The notes below the pieces were generated by a model. The model made no database searches. It saw nothing but the letters and a program-made list of their open reading frames with translations, and had not been told where the DNA came from. Positions 32,517 through 41,370 of a DNA stretch of 64,000 nucleotides are shown in pieces. The DNA is from JAWKRB01 sp041389885 (GTDB lineage Bacteria; Myxococcota_A; Polyangia; Polyangiales; Ga0077539). The translations under genes were made by a program, and so were the position numbers. The stretch covers positions 292,634 through 356,633 of the forward strand of contig JAWKRB010000006.1 in assembly GCA_041389885.1 (NCBI GenBank), written 5' to 3'. Numbering within the stretch: the stretch's first letter is position 1; the number at the start of each line of letters is the position of its first letter.

Positions 32517-35500
32517 GTTGGTGACCCGCACGCCCCACCGGCGCATCTCGGCGTCGGAGAGGTTGCGGTACCAGGTCGCCACGCGGGTGCCACGGAGGCG
32601 GGCCCAGTAGCCCGTGTGGTCGGCCATGTCGAGCACCGACCGGGTCCAGCCCATCGGGCCGCGCGCGGCCGTGCGGAGGGTGCCCTGCGTGCTGTCCTGG
32701 TAGACCAGCCGCACGGCGCCCTCGACCACCGCGATGGACGCGCTGTCGCCCACGAGGTGCTTGCCGTCGTCGAAGGGGCTCGTGCCGACGCCCGCGCCGT
32801 CGTCGACGACCTCGGGCTGCCCCATCGGGGCGCCGTTGCGCACCGGGAGGTACATCAGCCGCTCCTCCCAGCCGTCGACGTACGCCACGTGGAGCGTGTC
32901 GTCTGCGCCGAGGGTGGCCGAGGCGTAGATCCCCCGGTCGCCGGTGTCGGCCGCCATCGCGCCCTCGCCGTCGAGGATCACCGGCGCCGCGAAGCGCCCG
33001 CTCATGTCGGAGCGCGAGAGGAGCAGGTTGCCCCGGTCGCGGTGATAGAACACGACCGAGAGGCGCCCGGTGCTCTCGCGCACGAGGTTGATGAACGCCA
33101 CGCCGGGGGAGAGCCCCTCGATGTAGTTCGCGGCGATCGCGTCGGCGCAGGTGCCGCCGAAGCAGGCCTGCCCAGAGCCGCACGACATGGGGCACATGCC
33201 CGCGGTGGACTCGCAGCGACCGTTCGAGGCCCTGCAGGCCGTGCCCGCCGCGCAGTCCCCCGCGCGGCAGGCGCTGGGGAGCGAGGCGGCTTCGGAGACG
33301 GTCCAGTCTGCGGCGCGCGCGGGGGTGGCGGAGTTGCCGCGCGCGACGCGCACGACGGAGTTGACCTGCCCCATGGCCCCCACGACGCTCGCGCGGTACG
33401 CGATGACCGGCGTGCCGTCCGGGAGCAGGGTCAACGACGCGTACCGCCCGTTGGCGCCCTCGGCGTCGACGGTGTGGGTGGTCCACGCGGTGCCGTTGAA
33501 CGACGCGAACTTCAGGTGATTCGCGGTGGTGTCCCAGTACGCGACGCGGGGACCGTTCGCGCCGACGGCGATCGAGGCGAAGCGCCCGACGTCGTCGCCC
33601 GGGGACGAGTTGCCCCCGCGCCAGCCGTTCGGGTCGTTGGTGAGCATCCCGTCGGCGGGCACGCCGTCGACGTGCTGCCACTCGACCTGTCCGGTCTCCC
33701 CGGCGACCCGCGCGACGACGAGGTCGCCGTACCGCTGGTTGTCCGAAGGCGACCCGGGGGAGTACGCCGCGAGCCAGGTCGCGCCGTCGGCGCCGACGGC
33801 CATGTCGAGGTGCGACCCGACCGCGCCGGGGTTGAGCGGGGGCAGCGTCTGACAGGTGCAGTCGAAGGTGCACGTCGCGGCGTTCCAGGTGGGGTTGCCC
33901 GCGACCATGCCCGGCATGCACATCGGGCACGCCGACGGCGGGGTGACGCACATGCCGGTGCTCGCGCACTGCTCCGAGCCGTCGGCGCACGCCGTGGGTC
34001 CGGTGTCTTGCGCCACGGCGTCGGCGGGGGCCGCGCCGTCGCCCTGGGTGCCGGTGGCCGACTCGGCGCAGCCCTGCGCCATCACCGCGAGGGCGGCCGT
34101 GGCGAGGGCGCCAGCGCGGCGTCGGCGGGCGAGGGCCGCGCCGAGCACCGCCACGAGGAGCGACGCCAGGGCGCCGCCGCGGCCGTTCGATCGGCCCGGG
34201 ACCGCGCAGCCGCAGCCGCCGCCGGCGTCGGTGCTGGGGCCCCCGCGGATGAGGGCGTTGACCACCACGGTCTGCTCGGTGACGTTGCCGCTGGAGTCCC
34301 TCGCGAGCACGCGAGCGCGGGTCGCGCCCTCGGGCACCGCGAAGCGAACGTCGCCGCTCCACGCGCTCACGGGCTGCGCGTCGAACTGCACGGCGTACTC
34401 CACGCGAGGCGAGAGCGCGTCCGTGGCGGCGGCGACGACGTAGCCGCGCTCGACCCACGCCCGGAGCTCCGGGCCCACCGGGTCGACCAGGACCTCCACC
34501 CGCGCGGGCGTGGTGTCGGCGGTCTGCGGCTCGCCCGCGACGCGCGCGCGCACCTCGACCACGTGCGCCCCCGGCGCGACCAGCGCCCAGTCGCGCACGG
34601 TGATCTCGTTGCCCTCGGCGAAGGTCGACCAGGTGCCCTGGCCGACGCGCCAGGCGTACTCCACGCGGCGGCCGAGGGAGTTCGGCGTGTCGACGCGCAG
34701 TCGCGCCGTGGGCATGTTCTCGGCCCTGAAGGCCGCGGCGCTGCGGTACATCGCGGGGTTCACGTCGAGGCCCTCGAGGGACGCGGTGGTGTCGAGCTCG
34801 AGGCTGAGCGGCATGGTGCCCGCGGGGGTGTACTGGAGGGCCGCGAAGATCCCGAGAAAGCGCGACATGCCCTCGGTGACGCCCTGCACGCCGCCCGTGG
34901 GGATGTTCACGGCGATCGAGCCCAGGGGGCGCCCCATGGGGCCGCCAGGGATGTCGATGTTCGGCAGGCTGATGGGGTTGATGTTCCCGGTGGCCATCAT
35001 GATGGCGGGCTGGAGAATCGCCTGCACCGCGGCGCCGATGGCCGAGGTGTCGCCCGACAGCAGCTGCGAATTGCTGACGGTGATGTTCTCCGCGGTGACG
35101 CCGCCGATCTGCGGGCGAATCCCGTCGCGGTCGGCCTGGAGGTTGATCTTGAGCACCAGGTCGGTGGTCAGGGTCATGAAGCGCACGTAGCGCTCCTCGG
35201 TGAAGGTGTACCAGTCGAGCGCGGTGCGGTTGAGGCGCACCGTGAGCAGCGGGTCGGTCATCACGTCGCGGCCGCTGCCGATGCGAATGCTCGGCGGCTG
35301 CTGCGGGCGGAGCGCGATGCTGACCGGCCCGTTGGTGTTCGGAAAGATCACCTGACGAATCGACTGGAGACCCGGGAGGATCGTGAGCGTGCCCGCGGCC
35401 AGCGTCTGCGAGAGGTTGGTGCCCACGGCGAGGCAGAAGAGGCCGCTGTCCCAGAGGTGCCAGGCGGCGTAGTTCAGGTACTCCTCGGAGATGCCGAGGC

Positions 35501-35957
35501 CGAAGTCCATCGCGGTCATGGTACCCGGCACGGCGTTGCCGCGGAGGGCGCTCCACTCGGGGATCGTCGGGATCGCCGGCGGCGTCATCCTGGGCACGCA
35601 GGCGTTGTGACCGCCCGACTGCATGGCGCCGAACATGTTGATCGACATGCCGCCGTTGATGACCTGGCCGTCGCGCATCGGGTCGCCCGCCGCGAGCAGC
35701 AGGCTCACCGGCGCGCGCGCCCCGGGGCTCAGGCTGGCGACGAGGCCGCCGAGGTCACCGCGCAGGTCGGTGCCGATGAGCACCGGCACGTTCGACCCGT
35801 CGGCGTAGCGGCAGCGGTTGCCGTTGACGGTGGTCCCCGTGGGGCAGCCCGGCGGGTTCGGCGTCGAGCTCATCGACAGCGCGTCGGTGATCGGGCCCAG
35901 GGCGCCGGCGATCTGCCCGCGGAACTGGTTGATGATCGTGCCGCGCAGGAGGTTCAC
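32508..35957 (-). CDS. giant surface protein: MYXO-CTERM-like tail fused in frame to a second lipoprotein-like protein
   Basis: A 1149-residue frame that continues the protein begun at 36646 (see that entry). About residues 1-570 are beta-rich secreted sequence ending in a MYXO-CTERM-like tail: GGGCGCAVPGRSNGRGG, hydrophobic LASLLVAVLGAALA and RRRR. Without a stop this runs straight into LATAALAVMAQGCAES, which looks like a lipoprotein signal with lipobox, and then a Cys-rich and propeller-like protein (ADGATWLAAYSP, VAYWDTTANHLKFASFN, LHVAYVDGWEERLMYLP). Either a natural fusion seen in this myxobacterial family or a lost stop between two genes. The GTG at 35957 is an artefact of the frameshift. 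Confidence 0.7.
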   Translation of the reverse strand: MNLLRGTIINQFRGQIAGALGPITDALSMSSTPNPPGCPTGTTVNGNRCRYADGSNVPVLIGTDLRGDLGGLVASLSPGARAPVSLLLAAGDPMRDGQVINGGMSINMFGAMQSGGHNACVPRMTPPAIPTIPEWSALRGNAVPGTMTAMDFGLGISEEYLNYAAWHLWDSGLFCLAVGTNLSQTLAAGTLTILPGLQSIRQVIFPNTNGPVSIALRPQQPPSIRIGSGRDVMTDPLLTVRLNRTALDWYTFTEERYVRFMTLTTDLVLKINLQADRDGIRPQIGGVTAENITVSNSQLLSGDTSAIGAAVQAILQPAIMMATGNINPISLPNIDIPGGPMGRPLGSIAVNIPTGGVQGVTEGMSRFLGIFAALQYTPAGTMPLSLELDTTASLEGLDVNPAMYRSAAAFRAENMPTARLRVDTPNSLGRRVEYAWRVGQGTWSTFAEGNEITVRDWALVAPGAHVVEVRARVAGEPQTADTTPARVEVLVDPVGPELRAWVERGYVVAAATDALSPRVEYAVQFDAQPVSAWSGDVRFAVPEGATRARVLARDSSGNVTEQTVVVNALIRGGPSTDAGGGCGCAVPGRSNGRGGALASLLVAVLGAALARRRRAGALATAALAVMAQGCAESATGTQGDGAAPADAVAQDTGPTACADGSEQCASTGMCVTPPSACPMCMPGMVAGNPTWNAATCTFDCTCQTLPPLNPGAVGSHLDMAVGADGATWLAAYSPGSPSDNQRYGDLVVARVAGETGQVEWQHVDGVPADGMLTNDPNGWRGGNSSPGDDVGRFASIAVGANGPRVAYWDTTANHLKFASFNGTAWTTHTVDAEGANGRYASLTLLPDGTPVIAYRASVVGAMGQVNSVVRVARGNSATPARAADWTVSEAASLPSACRAGDCAAGTACRASNGRCESTAGMCPMSCGSGQACFGGTCADAIAANYIEGLSPGVAFINLVRESTGRLSVVFYHRDRGNLLLSRSDMSGRFAAPVILDGEGAMAADTGDRGIYASATLGADDTLHVAYVDGWEERLMYLPVRNGAPMGQPEVVDDGAGVGTSPFDDGKHLVGDSASIAVVEGAVRLVYQDSTQGTLRTAARGPMGWTRSVLDMADHTGYWARLRGTRVATWYRNLSDAEMRRWGVRVTNLR

Positions 35958-36017
35958 GATCCCGCAGATCCACGAGCCGGTGCAGGTGACGTCGGCGTCT
36001 TCGATGCCCTCGCCGGG

Positions 36018-36646
36018 GTCTCTTGCACGGGGTCGCCGGAGCCGGTGGGCGAGACCAGGTCGGCGCGGTGGTAGTTCCGCCGCGGCGCGTGCGTGTCACG
36101 CCCGATCGCCGCCGCGGTGCGCAGGCCGATGAAGGGGTGGCTGCCGCGGGTGGTGTTCACCACGATGTCAGGGGACGCGATGGTGCCGCAGAGGGTGCCG
36201 CCGCAGGAGTCGTTGCAGCTGCCCACGCAGGCCCGCAGCGGGATCGTCCCGCTGACGTTCACCCGCACGTTCGCCGTGATCTTGTTGGGGTCGGCGAAGC
36301 CCAGGGTGAGGGCGTCGTTGGGCAGGGTGACGTTGATGCGGCAGTTGCCCGAGGGGCAGATCAGCACGCGGCCCACGGTGAGGTTCTGCGAGACCGTCGG
36401 CACCGCGATGCCCGAGCCGACCGAGCCCGCGAGGAGCCCAGGCGCGATGGCCTGGACCCGGCTCAGACCCGACTGGGTGAGACGCACCTGCGCGGCGCGC
36501 GGGATCCTCGTCTCGGGCGCGAGGGGATAGCCCCCGGGGATGGGTTGGAGCGCCCCGCCCGCGCAGCCGGAGCAGCCTCCGCCGGAGCAGCCCGAGACGA
36601 AGAGCACCAGGAGAAGCCAGTAGATTCGATGGACAAGTTCGCGCAT
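36018..36646 (-). CDS. N-terminal part of the giant lipoprotein (frameshifted)
   Basis: It starts MRELVHRIYWLLLVLFVSGC, a lipoprotein signal followed by a Cys/Gly-rich stretch (SGGGCSGCAGG) and IPGGYPLAPETRIPRAAQVR, as in large Myxococcota surface lipoproteins. The frame leaves the true sequence near 36010-36030: reading on gives QETPARASKTP, whereas the neighbouring frame gives DPGEGIEDADVTCTGSWICG and joins the 32508-35957 frame. One base is therefore missing (or two extra) and the intact protein would have about 1378 residues. Confidence 0.7.
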
Positions 36647-36800
36647 GTCACCTTCCGCGCGGCAGGGGGGGCACCCGCCGAATGAGGGAGCGCCTGGGTC
36701 ACGCCAGGGGAGCGCGACCGCATGCGCGTCGTTGCGAGAGGTTACGAGAGCGAGGCGGGGTAGGTAAAGCGCGACCGCGGAAAGCGTCGCGCTCGAGGGA

Positions 36801-37748
36801 TCACTGCACGTTGGCAGAGATCGCCGAGAAGCGCGCGACGAGGCGGTAGGCGGGCTCGGTGCCGACCATCGCGTTCGGCTGACGCATCCACATCATCTGC
36901 GGCATGTCGCAGCTCGTGCCCGAGAGCAGCTGGCAGAGGGTCTGGTTGAGCGCCGAGACCGTGATCCCGCGGGCCGCCGACACGGTGATGGCCGCCTCGA
37001 CGGTGCCGCCCATGTCGGTCTCCCAGTCGCTGCTGCACTCGTTGTAGCGACCGGCGCGGAGGCGGCCGAGGCCGATGCAGCCGCGGTCGGCGCTGACGGG
37101 CACCATGTTCAGCCGGGCGTTCGCGAGCGGGAGCTCGACGAGGATCGAGCCGTCGTCATTGAAGATCGGCAGGCGGACGTTCGCCATGTCGGTCATCGAG
37201 CTGACGGTGGTCGTGCCCGTGATCGCGCCCGACGCCGGGTCCCAGCGGTTGGCGTCACCCGGCATGGGGGCGTTGTTGTTGTAGTACGCGAAGGTGCCGT
37301 CCATGAGGCCGGCGCCGGTGGTCCCGCGGGTGAACATGCGGTTCAGCGGGCCCGTGCGGAAGGTGTTGTTGGTGAAGTTGAAGCTCAGGCCCCAGAGGAA
37401 CTTCCCGTCGCGGAGCGGCGGGTTGATGACCCCGAGGATCAGCGGGCTCGCCAGCGCCGCGGGCTCGGCCACGGTCAGCGCCGTGATGCGCCAGGAGGGC
37501 GTCATGGCGTTGTTGGCGAAGCGCTGCGTCGGGCAGAGCGACGCGCAGCCCTCCTCGGTGTAGCACATGTTCATCGTGGCGATGGCCGTCGTGGCGCAGC
37601 CGCCGCCGTCGCCCGTCGTGGCCGAGTCGCCCGCCGTCACCACGTCGGTGGGGGTCGCGCCCGCGTCGGTGGTGTTGTTCGAGTCGCCGCACGCCGAGAC
37701 GGCGCTCGTGAGCGCGCCGCAGAGAAAGACCGTCCAGAACCTGTTCAT
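36801..37748 (-). CDS. lipoprotein of unknown function
   Basis: A 315-residue protein with signal and lipobox (ALTSAVSACGDSNN, Cys at 20), an Asp/Thr/Gly-rich linker, then a compact domain with six or more Cys (CYTEEGCASLC, DRGCIGLG, NECSSDW, TLCQLLSGTSCDMP). The many Asn/Thr residues and paired Cys suggest a disulphide-bonded extracellular fold. No family is recognised. It is transcribed in the same direction as the giant lipoprotein, 154 bp away. Confidence 0.8.
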   Translation of the reverse strand: MNRFWTVFLCGALTSAVSACGDSNNTTDAGATPTDVVTAGDSATTGDGGGCATTAIATMNMCYTEEGCASLCPTQRFANNAMTPSWRITALTVAEPAALASPLILGVINPPLRDGKFLWGLSFNFTNNTFRTGPLNRMFTRGTTGAGLMDGTFAYYNNNAPMPGDANRWDPASGAITGTTTVSSMTDMANVRLPIFNDDGSILVELPLANARLNMVPVSADRGCIGLGRLRAGRYNECSSDWETDMGGTVEAAITVSAARGITVSALNQTLCQLLSGTSCDMPQMMWMRQPNAMVGTEPAYRLVARFSAISANVQ

Positions 37749-37801
37749 TGAAGAAGCCTCCTACTCAGAACATCATGGCGCGAGCGTGCGCCCAAATGAA
37801 G

Positions 37802-37916
37802 CGCTCCAGACCCCCCCATTGGGCGCCTGAAATGACCGGGGGACGCTACGCGAAGCGCCCCGCCCGGGCAAGGTACCGGCCCGATCCCTCTCAAGGTCAC
37901 ACCCGAGTCTGGAGCG
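37802..37916. repeat. 10-bp inverted repeat arms 95 bp apart
   Basis: CGCTCCAGAC (37802-37811) and GTCTGGAGCG (37907-37916) are perfect complements flanking most of the 190-bp gap between the sugar-kinase and lipoprotein genes. They could close a long hairpin downstream of the kinase gene, which ends at 37939, or be chance. Confidence 0.35.
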
Positions 37917-37938
37917 ACGCGCGCGACCCCGCTCCCGG

Positions 37939-38847
37939 TCAGGCCTCGGTATGCACGAGTCGATGAAACGCCGAGACCCGCGCCGCCAGGTCGGCCTCGG
38001 CGACTCGCGTGAGGCCCGCGGTGCCGTAGTGCTCCACGGCGATGGAAGCCACCGCCGAGCCGTACACCACCGCCCGGCGCAGGCTCGCGCCGTTGATGTG
38101 CGGTTGCGCGTCGAGGTACCCGAGCATCGCGCCCGCGAAGGTGTCTCCGGCGCCCGTGGGGTCGAGCACCTGCTCCACGGGGTACGCGGGGGAGTGAAAC
38201 GCGCCGTGGCGGTCGAAGAGGTAGGCGCCGTACTCGCCCTGCTTCACGACCACCATGCTCGGGCCCTGGGCGAGGAGCTCGCGGCCGACGCGCGCGATGT
38301 GCCGGTGGCCCGACAGGTCGCGCGCCTCCTCCTCATTGATGATCAGAAGGTCCAGCCGGGGGAGGAGCGCTCGGAGCTCCTTCGGCGTGCCATGGATCCA
38401 GAAGTTCATCGTGTCGGCGGCGACGAGCTCGGGGCGCTCCGCCTGGTCGAGGACCTCGGCCTGGAGCGAGGGGTGGATGTTCCCCAGGAGGACGATGCGG
38501 TTCTTTCGGTAGGCCTCGGGCAGCGTGGGCCGAAAGTGCTCGAAGACGTTGAGCCGCGTGTCGAGGGAGACCCGAGACGAGAGATCGGGGGTGTAGCGCC
38601 CGTGCCAGCGAAAGGTCTCGCCGTCGACGATCTGCACGCCCTCGAGGTCGACCCGACGGCTCCTGAGCAGGTCGAGCGTCTCGGTCGGAAAGTCACGACC
38701 CACGACGCCGACGAGGCGCACGTCGGTGAACAGACCGGCCGACAAGGCCGCGAAGGTCGCCGACCCCCCGACGAGCTCGTGCCGCTCGCCCGTCCCCTCG
38801 AACTCCACCGTGTCGACGGCCATGGACCCGACGATCAGCACACTCAC
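37939..38847 (-). CDS. PfkB-family carbohydrate kinase
   Basis: A 302-residue ribokinase-type sugar or nucleoside kinase. The N-terminal glycine motif is seen in HELVGGSATFAALSAG and the catalytic/anion-hole motif is DPTGAGDTFAGAMLGYLD, the Asp being the base. The fold is complete at this length. The start is GTG 38847 (MSVLIVGSMAVD). Substrate specificity (adenosine, ribose or another sugar) cannot be told from sequence alone. Confidence 0.88.
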   Translation of the reverse strand: MSVLIVGSMAVDTVEFEGTGERHELVGGSATFAALSAGLFTDVRLVGVVGRDFPTETLDLLRSRRVDLEGVQIVDGETFRWHGRYTPDLSSRVSLDTRLNVFEHFRPTLPEAYRKNRIVLLGNIHPSLQAEVLDQAERPELVAADTMNFWIHGTPKELRALLPRLDLLIINEEEARDLSGHRHIARVGRELLAQGPSMVVVKQGEYGAYLFDRHGAFHSPAYPVEQVLDPTGAGDTFAGAMLGYLDAQPHINGASLRRAVVYGSAVASIAVEHYGTAGLTRVAEADLAARVSAFHRLVHTEA

Positions 38848-38917
38848 CGCTCTCTCTGACCTCTCTCCGCGCGCCGCGCGCGGGGCGCCGTGCCTACCAC
38901 AACCCCCGTGGCCGTCG

Positions 38918-39325
38918 TCAACGGGAGCGCCGCGAAACCTCGGCGTAGGGGGCGCGCTCGACCTCGATCTCGCGGGTGCCGCCGTCGGTGAAGACCGACA
39001 GCCGCACCCGGGTGCCCACCTCGCCGCGGAGCCGCGTGATCACCGAGGGGCGGTCCATTTCACGCACCGCCACGCCGTCGATCTCGACGACCTCGTCACC
39101 CGCGCGGAGCCCCGCCCTCGCCGCCGCGCCGTCGGCGGGGAGGCTGTCGATGAAGAGTCGGTGCGCGCTCTGCTGGTGCCGTAGGACCGCGCCGATGCCG
39201 CCCGGCCACGATCCGCCCCGCGATCCGGGCAGCGGGAGCGCGTCACCGCCCCTCGGCGAAGAGAACACCCCGCAGCCCGCGCTCACCCACAGGACCGCCC
39301 CCAGCAGCGCCGCTCTGCGAGTCAT
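38918..39325 (-). CDS. small PDZ-domain lipoprotein
   Basis: A 135-residue protein starting MTRRAALLGAVLWVSAGCGV, with lipobox SAGC. It contains a single PDZ domain (LFIDSLPADGAAARAGLRAG, DEVVEIDGVAVREMD, RVRLSVFTDGGTREIEV). No protease domain is attached, so it may be a peptide-binding adaptor in the periplasm or at the outer membrane. It is divergent from the Ser/Thr kinase gene. Confidence 0.8.
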   Translation of the reverse strand: MTRRAALLGAVLWVSAGCGVFSSPRGGDALPLPGSRGGSWPGGIGAVLRHQQSAHRLFIDSLPADGAAARAGLRAGDEVVEIDGVAVREMDRPSVITRLRGEVGTRVRLSVFTDGGTREIEVERAPYAEVSRRSR

Positions 39326-39422
39326 GCCCAGGCGTTCTAACACACCGCCGCGCTGCGCATCGCGCGCCGGAACTCAACGGATGCTTGCGCGGGGATGCCC
39401 GGCGCGAGAGCATCGCCGCCGC

Positions 39423-41345
39423 GTGAACGGATCTTCGCCGCAGACGCCTCCCCCAGGGGGCAGCGCCCCTCCGATGCTGGGCGGCTTTCGACTGATCGAG
39501 CTGATCGGCCGGGGTGGGATGGGCGAGGTCTGGCGAGCCGAGCGGGAGGGCCCCGGAGGGTACCGTCGCCGCGCCGCGGTGAAGCGGATCCTCCCTCGCT
39601 TTCAGAACGAGCCCACGCTGCGCGCGCGATTCCTCTCCGAGGCGCGCATCAGCGCGCGCCTCGAGCACCCGAACATCACCCAGGTGCTCGATTTCGGAGA
39701 GAGCCCCGAGCCGTTTCTCGCCCTCGAATACATCGAGGGAACCACCGTCGCGCGCGTGCTCAAGGTCTGCGCCGAGACGCAGCAGCGCCTGCCCCCCGCG
39801 GTGGCCGCCTACATCATCGCCGAGGTGGCGACGGGCCTCGACTACGCCCACCGACGCAAGGACGACGCGGGCAATCCCCTGCAGATCGTGCACCGCGACG
39901 TGTCTCCGCAGAACGTGCTGATCAGCACCGAAGGCGGCGTGAAGATCTCGGATTTCGGCATCGCGCGCGCGGCCGACAACCTGCTGCGTACGCAGCAGGG
40001 CATCGCCGTCGGCAAGCTCGCGTACATGGCGCCGGAGCAGGCCAGCGGCGGCACCGTCGACTGGCGCGCCGACGTGTTCTCGCTCGGCGTGCTGCTCTGG
40101 GAGACGCTGCTGGTGCGCCCGCTGATCCCTCGCAACGACTCCAACGCGGCGATTCAGCTCCTGCTCTCGGGGCGCTTCGAGCCGCCCTCGCGCATCGACC
40201 CCCGCGTCCCGCAGCAGGTCGACGCCGCCGTGATGGAGGCGCTTCAGGTCGACCCCAACCGCCGCACGCAGTCGGCGGGCCTCCTGGCCCAGCAGCTCAG
40301 GGCGTACCTCCACAGCGGCGCGCCCGGCTTCGACGGCGGCGCGCTGGTGCGGGTGGTGGCGCCGCTGGTGCGCGACGTGGCGTGGCAGTCCCCGAGCGCG
40401 CCGCCGCCCGCGCACCCCTCCCTGGCCGACGGGGCCGAGCCCGCCACCCGCATCGCCGCCGAGCCCCTCCCTCAGCGACCTTCGCGACCGGCCACCATGG
40501 CCCCGCCGACGCGCAACGCGCCCGCCGGGCCCGCCATCGCGGCCTACGCGCCGCCGGGGCCGAATTTTTCCGCGCCGGGGCCGAATTTTTCCGCGCCGGC
40601 TCCCCCCGCACCGGTCGGGTACGCGCCGCCAGGCGCCTCGCAGCCGATGGCGCCGCCGACGAGCCCGCCCGGATTCTCGTCGCTGGGTGAGATGCCCCCT
40701 GCGCCCGACGCCCGCTTCGTGCAGGCGCCGGTGCCGCTGCCCGCTCAGGCCGCGCAGCCCGTGATGGCGCCCCGCAAGCCCGTCTCGGTGAAGTGGATCA
40801 CCTACGGCATCGTCGCGCTCATGCTCGGCGGGGCGGGGGTGTTGTTCCTGTGGCTGACCCGCTCGTCGATGGCGCCTCGCGCCGAGCCGCGGGTGGGGCC
40901 GGTGGTGGCGGTGGGCGCCGACGACGCGGGCGTCGCCGCCCCGCCGCCGGTCCGCGACGCCGGCGCCGCCCCCGCGCCCCGCACGAATTTTCGGGCCGAG
41001 GCCGACGCGGCGCTCATCGCCCTCGACCCCGCGGTGCGCGCGTGCATGAGCGCCGAGCGAACGCCCCCGGAGTGGGTCGACGTGCGCGCGATCTTCGACA
41101 ACGTCTCGGGCCGCGTCGCCGACCCGACGGTCACCTTTCGGGGCGCGCGCGCGAGCACGACGCGCGTCCTCGCGTGCGTGCAGCGAGCCACCCGCGCCGC
41201 GCATTTCGAGCCGGTGGCCGGCGCGACGGGCACCACCGAGGCGATCCGAAGCTGGCCCGGTCGCGTCGCCCCCGCGCCCCGCCCGCGCTCGCGTCCGACG
41301 GGCGGCGGCCCAGGCTTTCAGTTTCCCTTCGGTAGGCACCGATAG
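39423..41345 (+). CDS. transmembrane Ser/Thr protein kinase
   Basis: A 640-residue eukaryote-like kinase. The kinase domain (about 20-290) is complete: glycine loop IGRGGMGEVWRAE, Lys in AAVKRILPRF, catalytic loop HRDVSPQNVLI, DFG in ISDFGIARA, and APE in YMAPEQASGG. A long Pro/Ala-rich linker follows, then one membrane segment (YGIVALMLGGAGVLFLWL) and an extracytoplasmic domain with a Cys pair (VRACMSAER, VLACVQRA) resembling the TonB/AgmX-like C-terminal domains of myxobacterial kinases. GTG 39423 is chosen; ATG 39381 is possible. Confidence 0.88.
   Translation: MNGSSPQTPPPGGSAPPMLGGFRLIELIGRGGMGEVWRAEREGPGGYRRRAAVKRILPRFQNEPTLRARFLSEARISARLEHPNITQVLDFGESPEPFLALEYIEGTTVARVLKVCAETQQRLPPAVAAYIIAEVATGLDYAHRRKDDAGNPLQIVHRDVSPQNVLISTEGGVKISDFGIARAADNLLRTQQGIAVGKLAYMAPEQASGGTVDWRADVFSLGVLLWETLLVRPLIPRNDSNAAIQLLLSGRFEPPSRIDPRVPQQVDAAVMEALQVDPNRRTQSAGLLAQQLRAYLHSGAPGFDGGALVRVVAPLVRDVAWQSPSAPPPAHPSLADGAEPATRIAAEPLPQRPSRPATMAPPTRNAPAGPAIAAYAPPGPNFSAPGPNFSAPAPPAPVGYAPPGASQPMAPPTSPPGFSSLGEMPPAPDARFVQAPVPLPAQAAQPVMAPRKPVSVKWITYGIVALMLGGAGVLFLWLTRSSMAPRAEPRVGPVVAVGADDAGVAAPPPVRDAGAAPAPRTNFRAEADAALIALDPAVRACMSAERTPPEWVDVRAIFDNVSGRVADPTVTFRGARASTTRVLACVQRATRAAHFEPVAGATGTTEAIRSWPGRVAPAPRPRSRPTGGGPGFQFPFGRHR
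40554..40595 (+). repeat. 21-bp tandem duplication in the kinase linker
   Basis: The same 21 bp occurs at 40554-40574 and 40575-40595 and encodes PGPNFSA twice. The perfect identity, including an AATTTTT run that is rare in this genome, indicates a recent duplication. Confidence 0.8.
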
Positions 41346-41370
41346 CGGCCCGCGGCGGGCAGAGGTTGCG

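Noticed and set aside
32616..36074. Plus-strand frame of 1152 codons opposite the giant lipoprotein
   Set aside because: Low-complexity Arg/Gly/Ala sequence; the minus strand has signal peptides and domain repeats.
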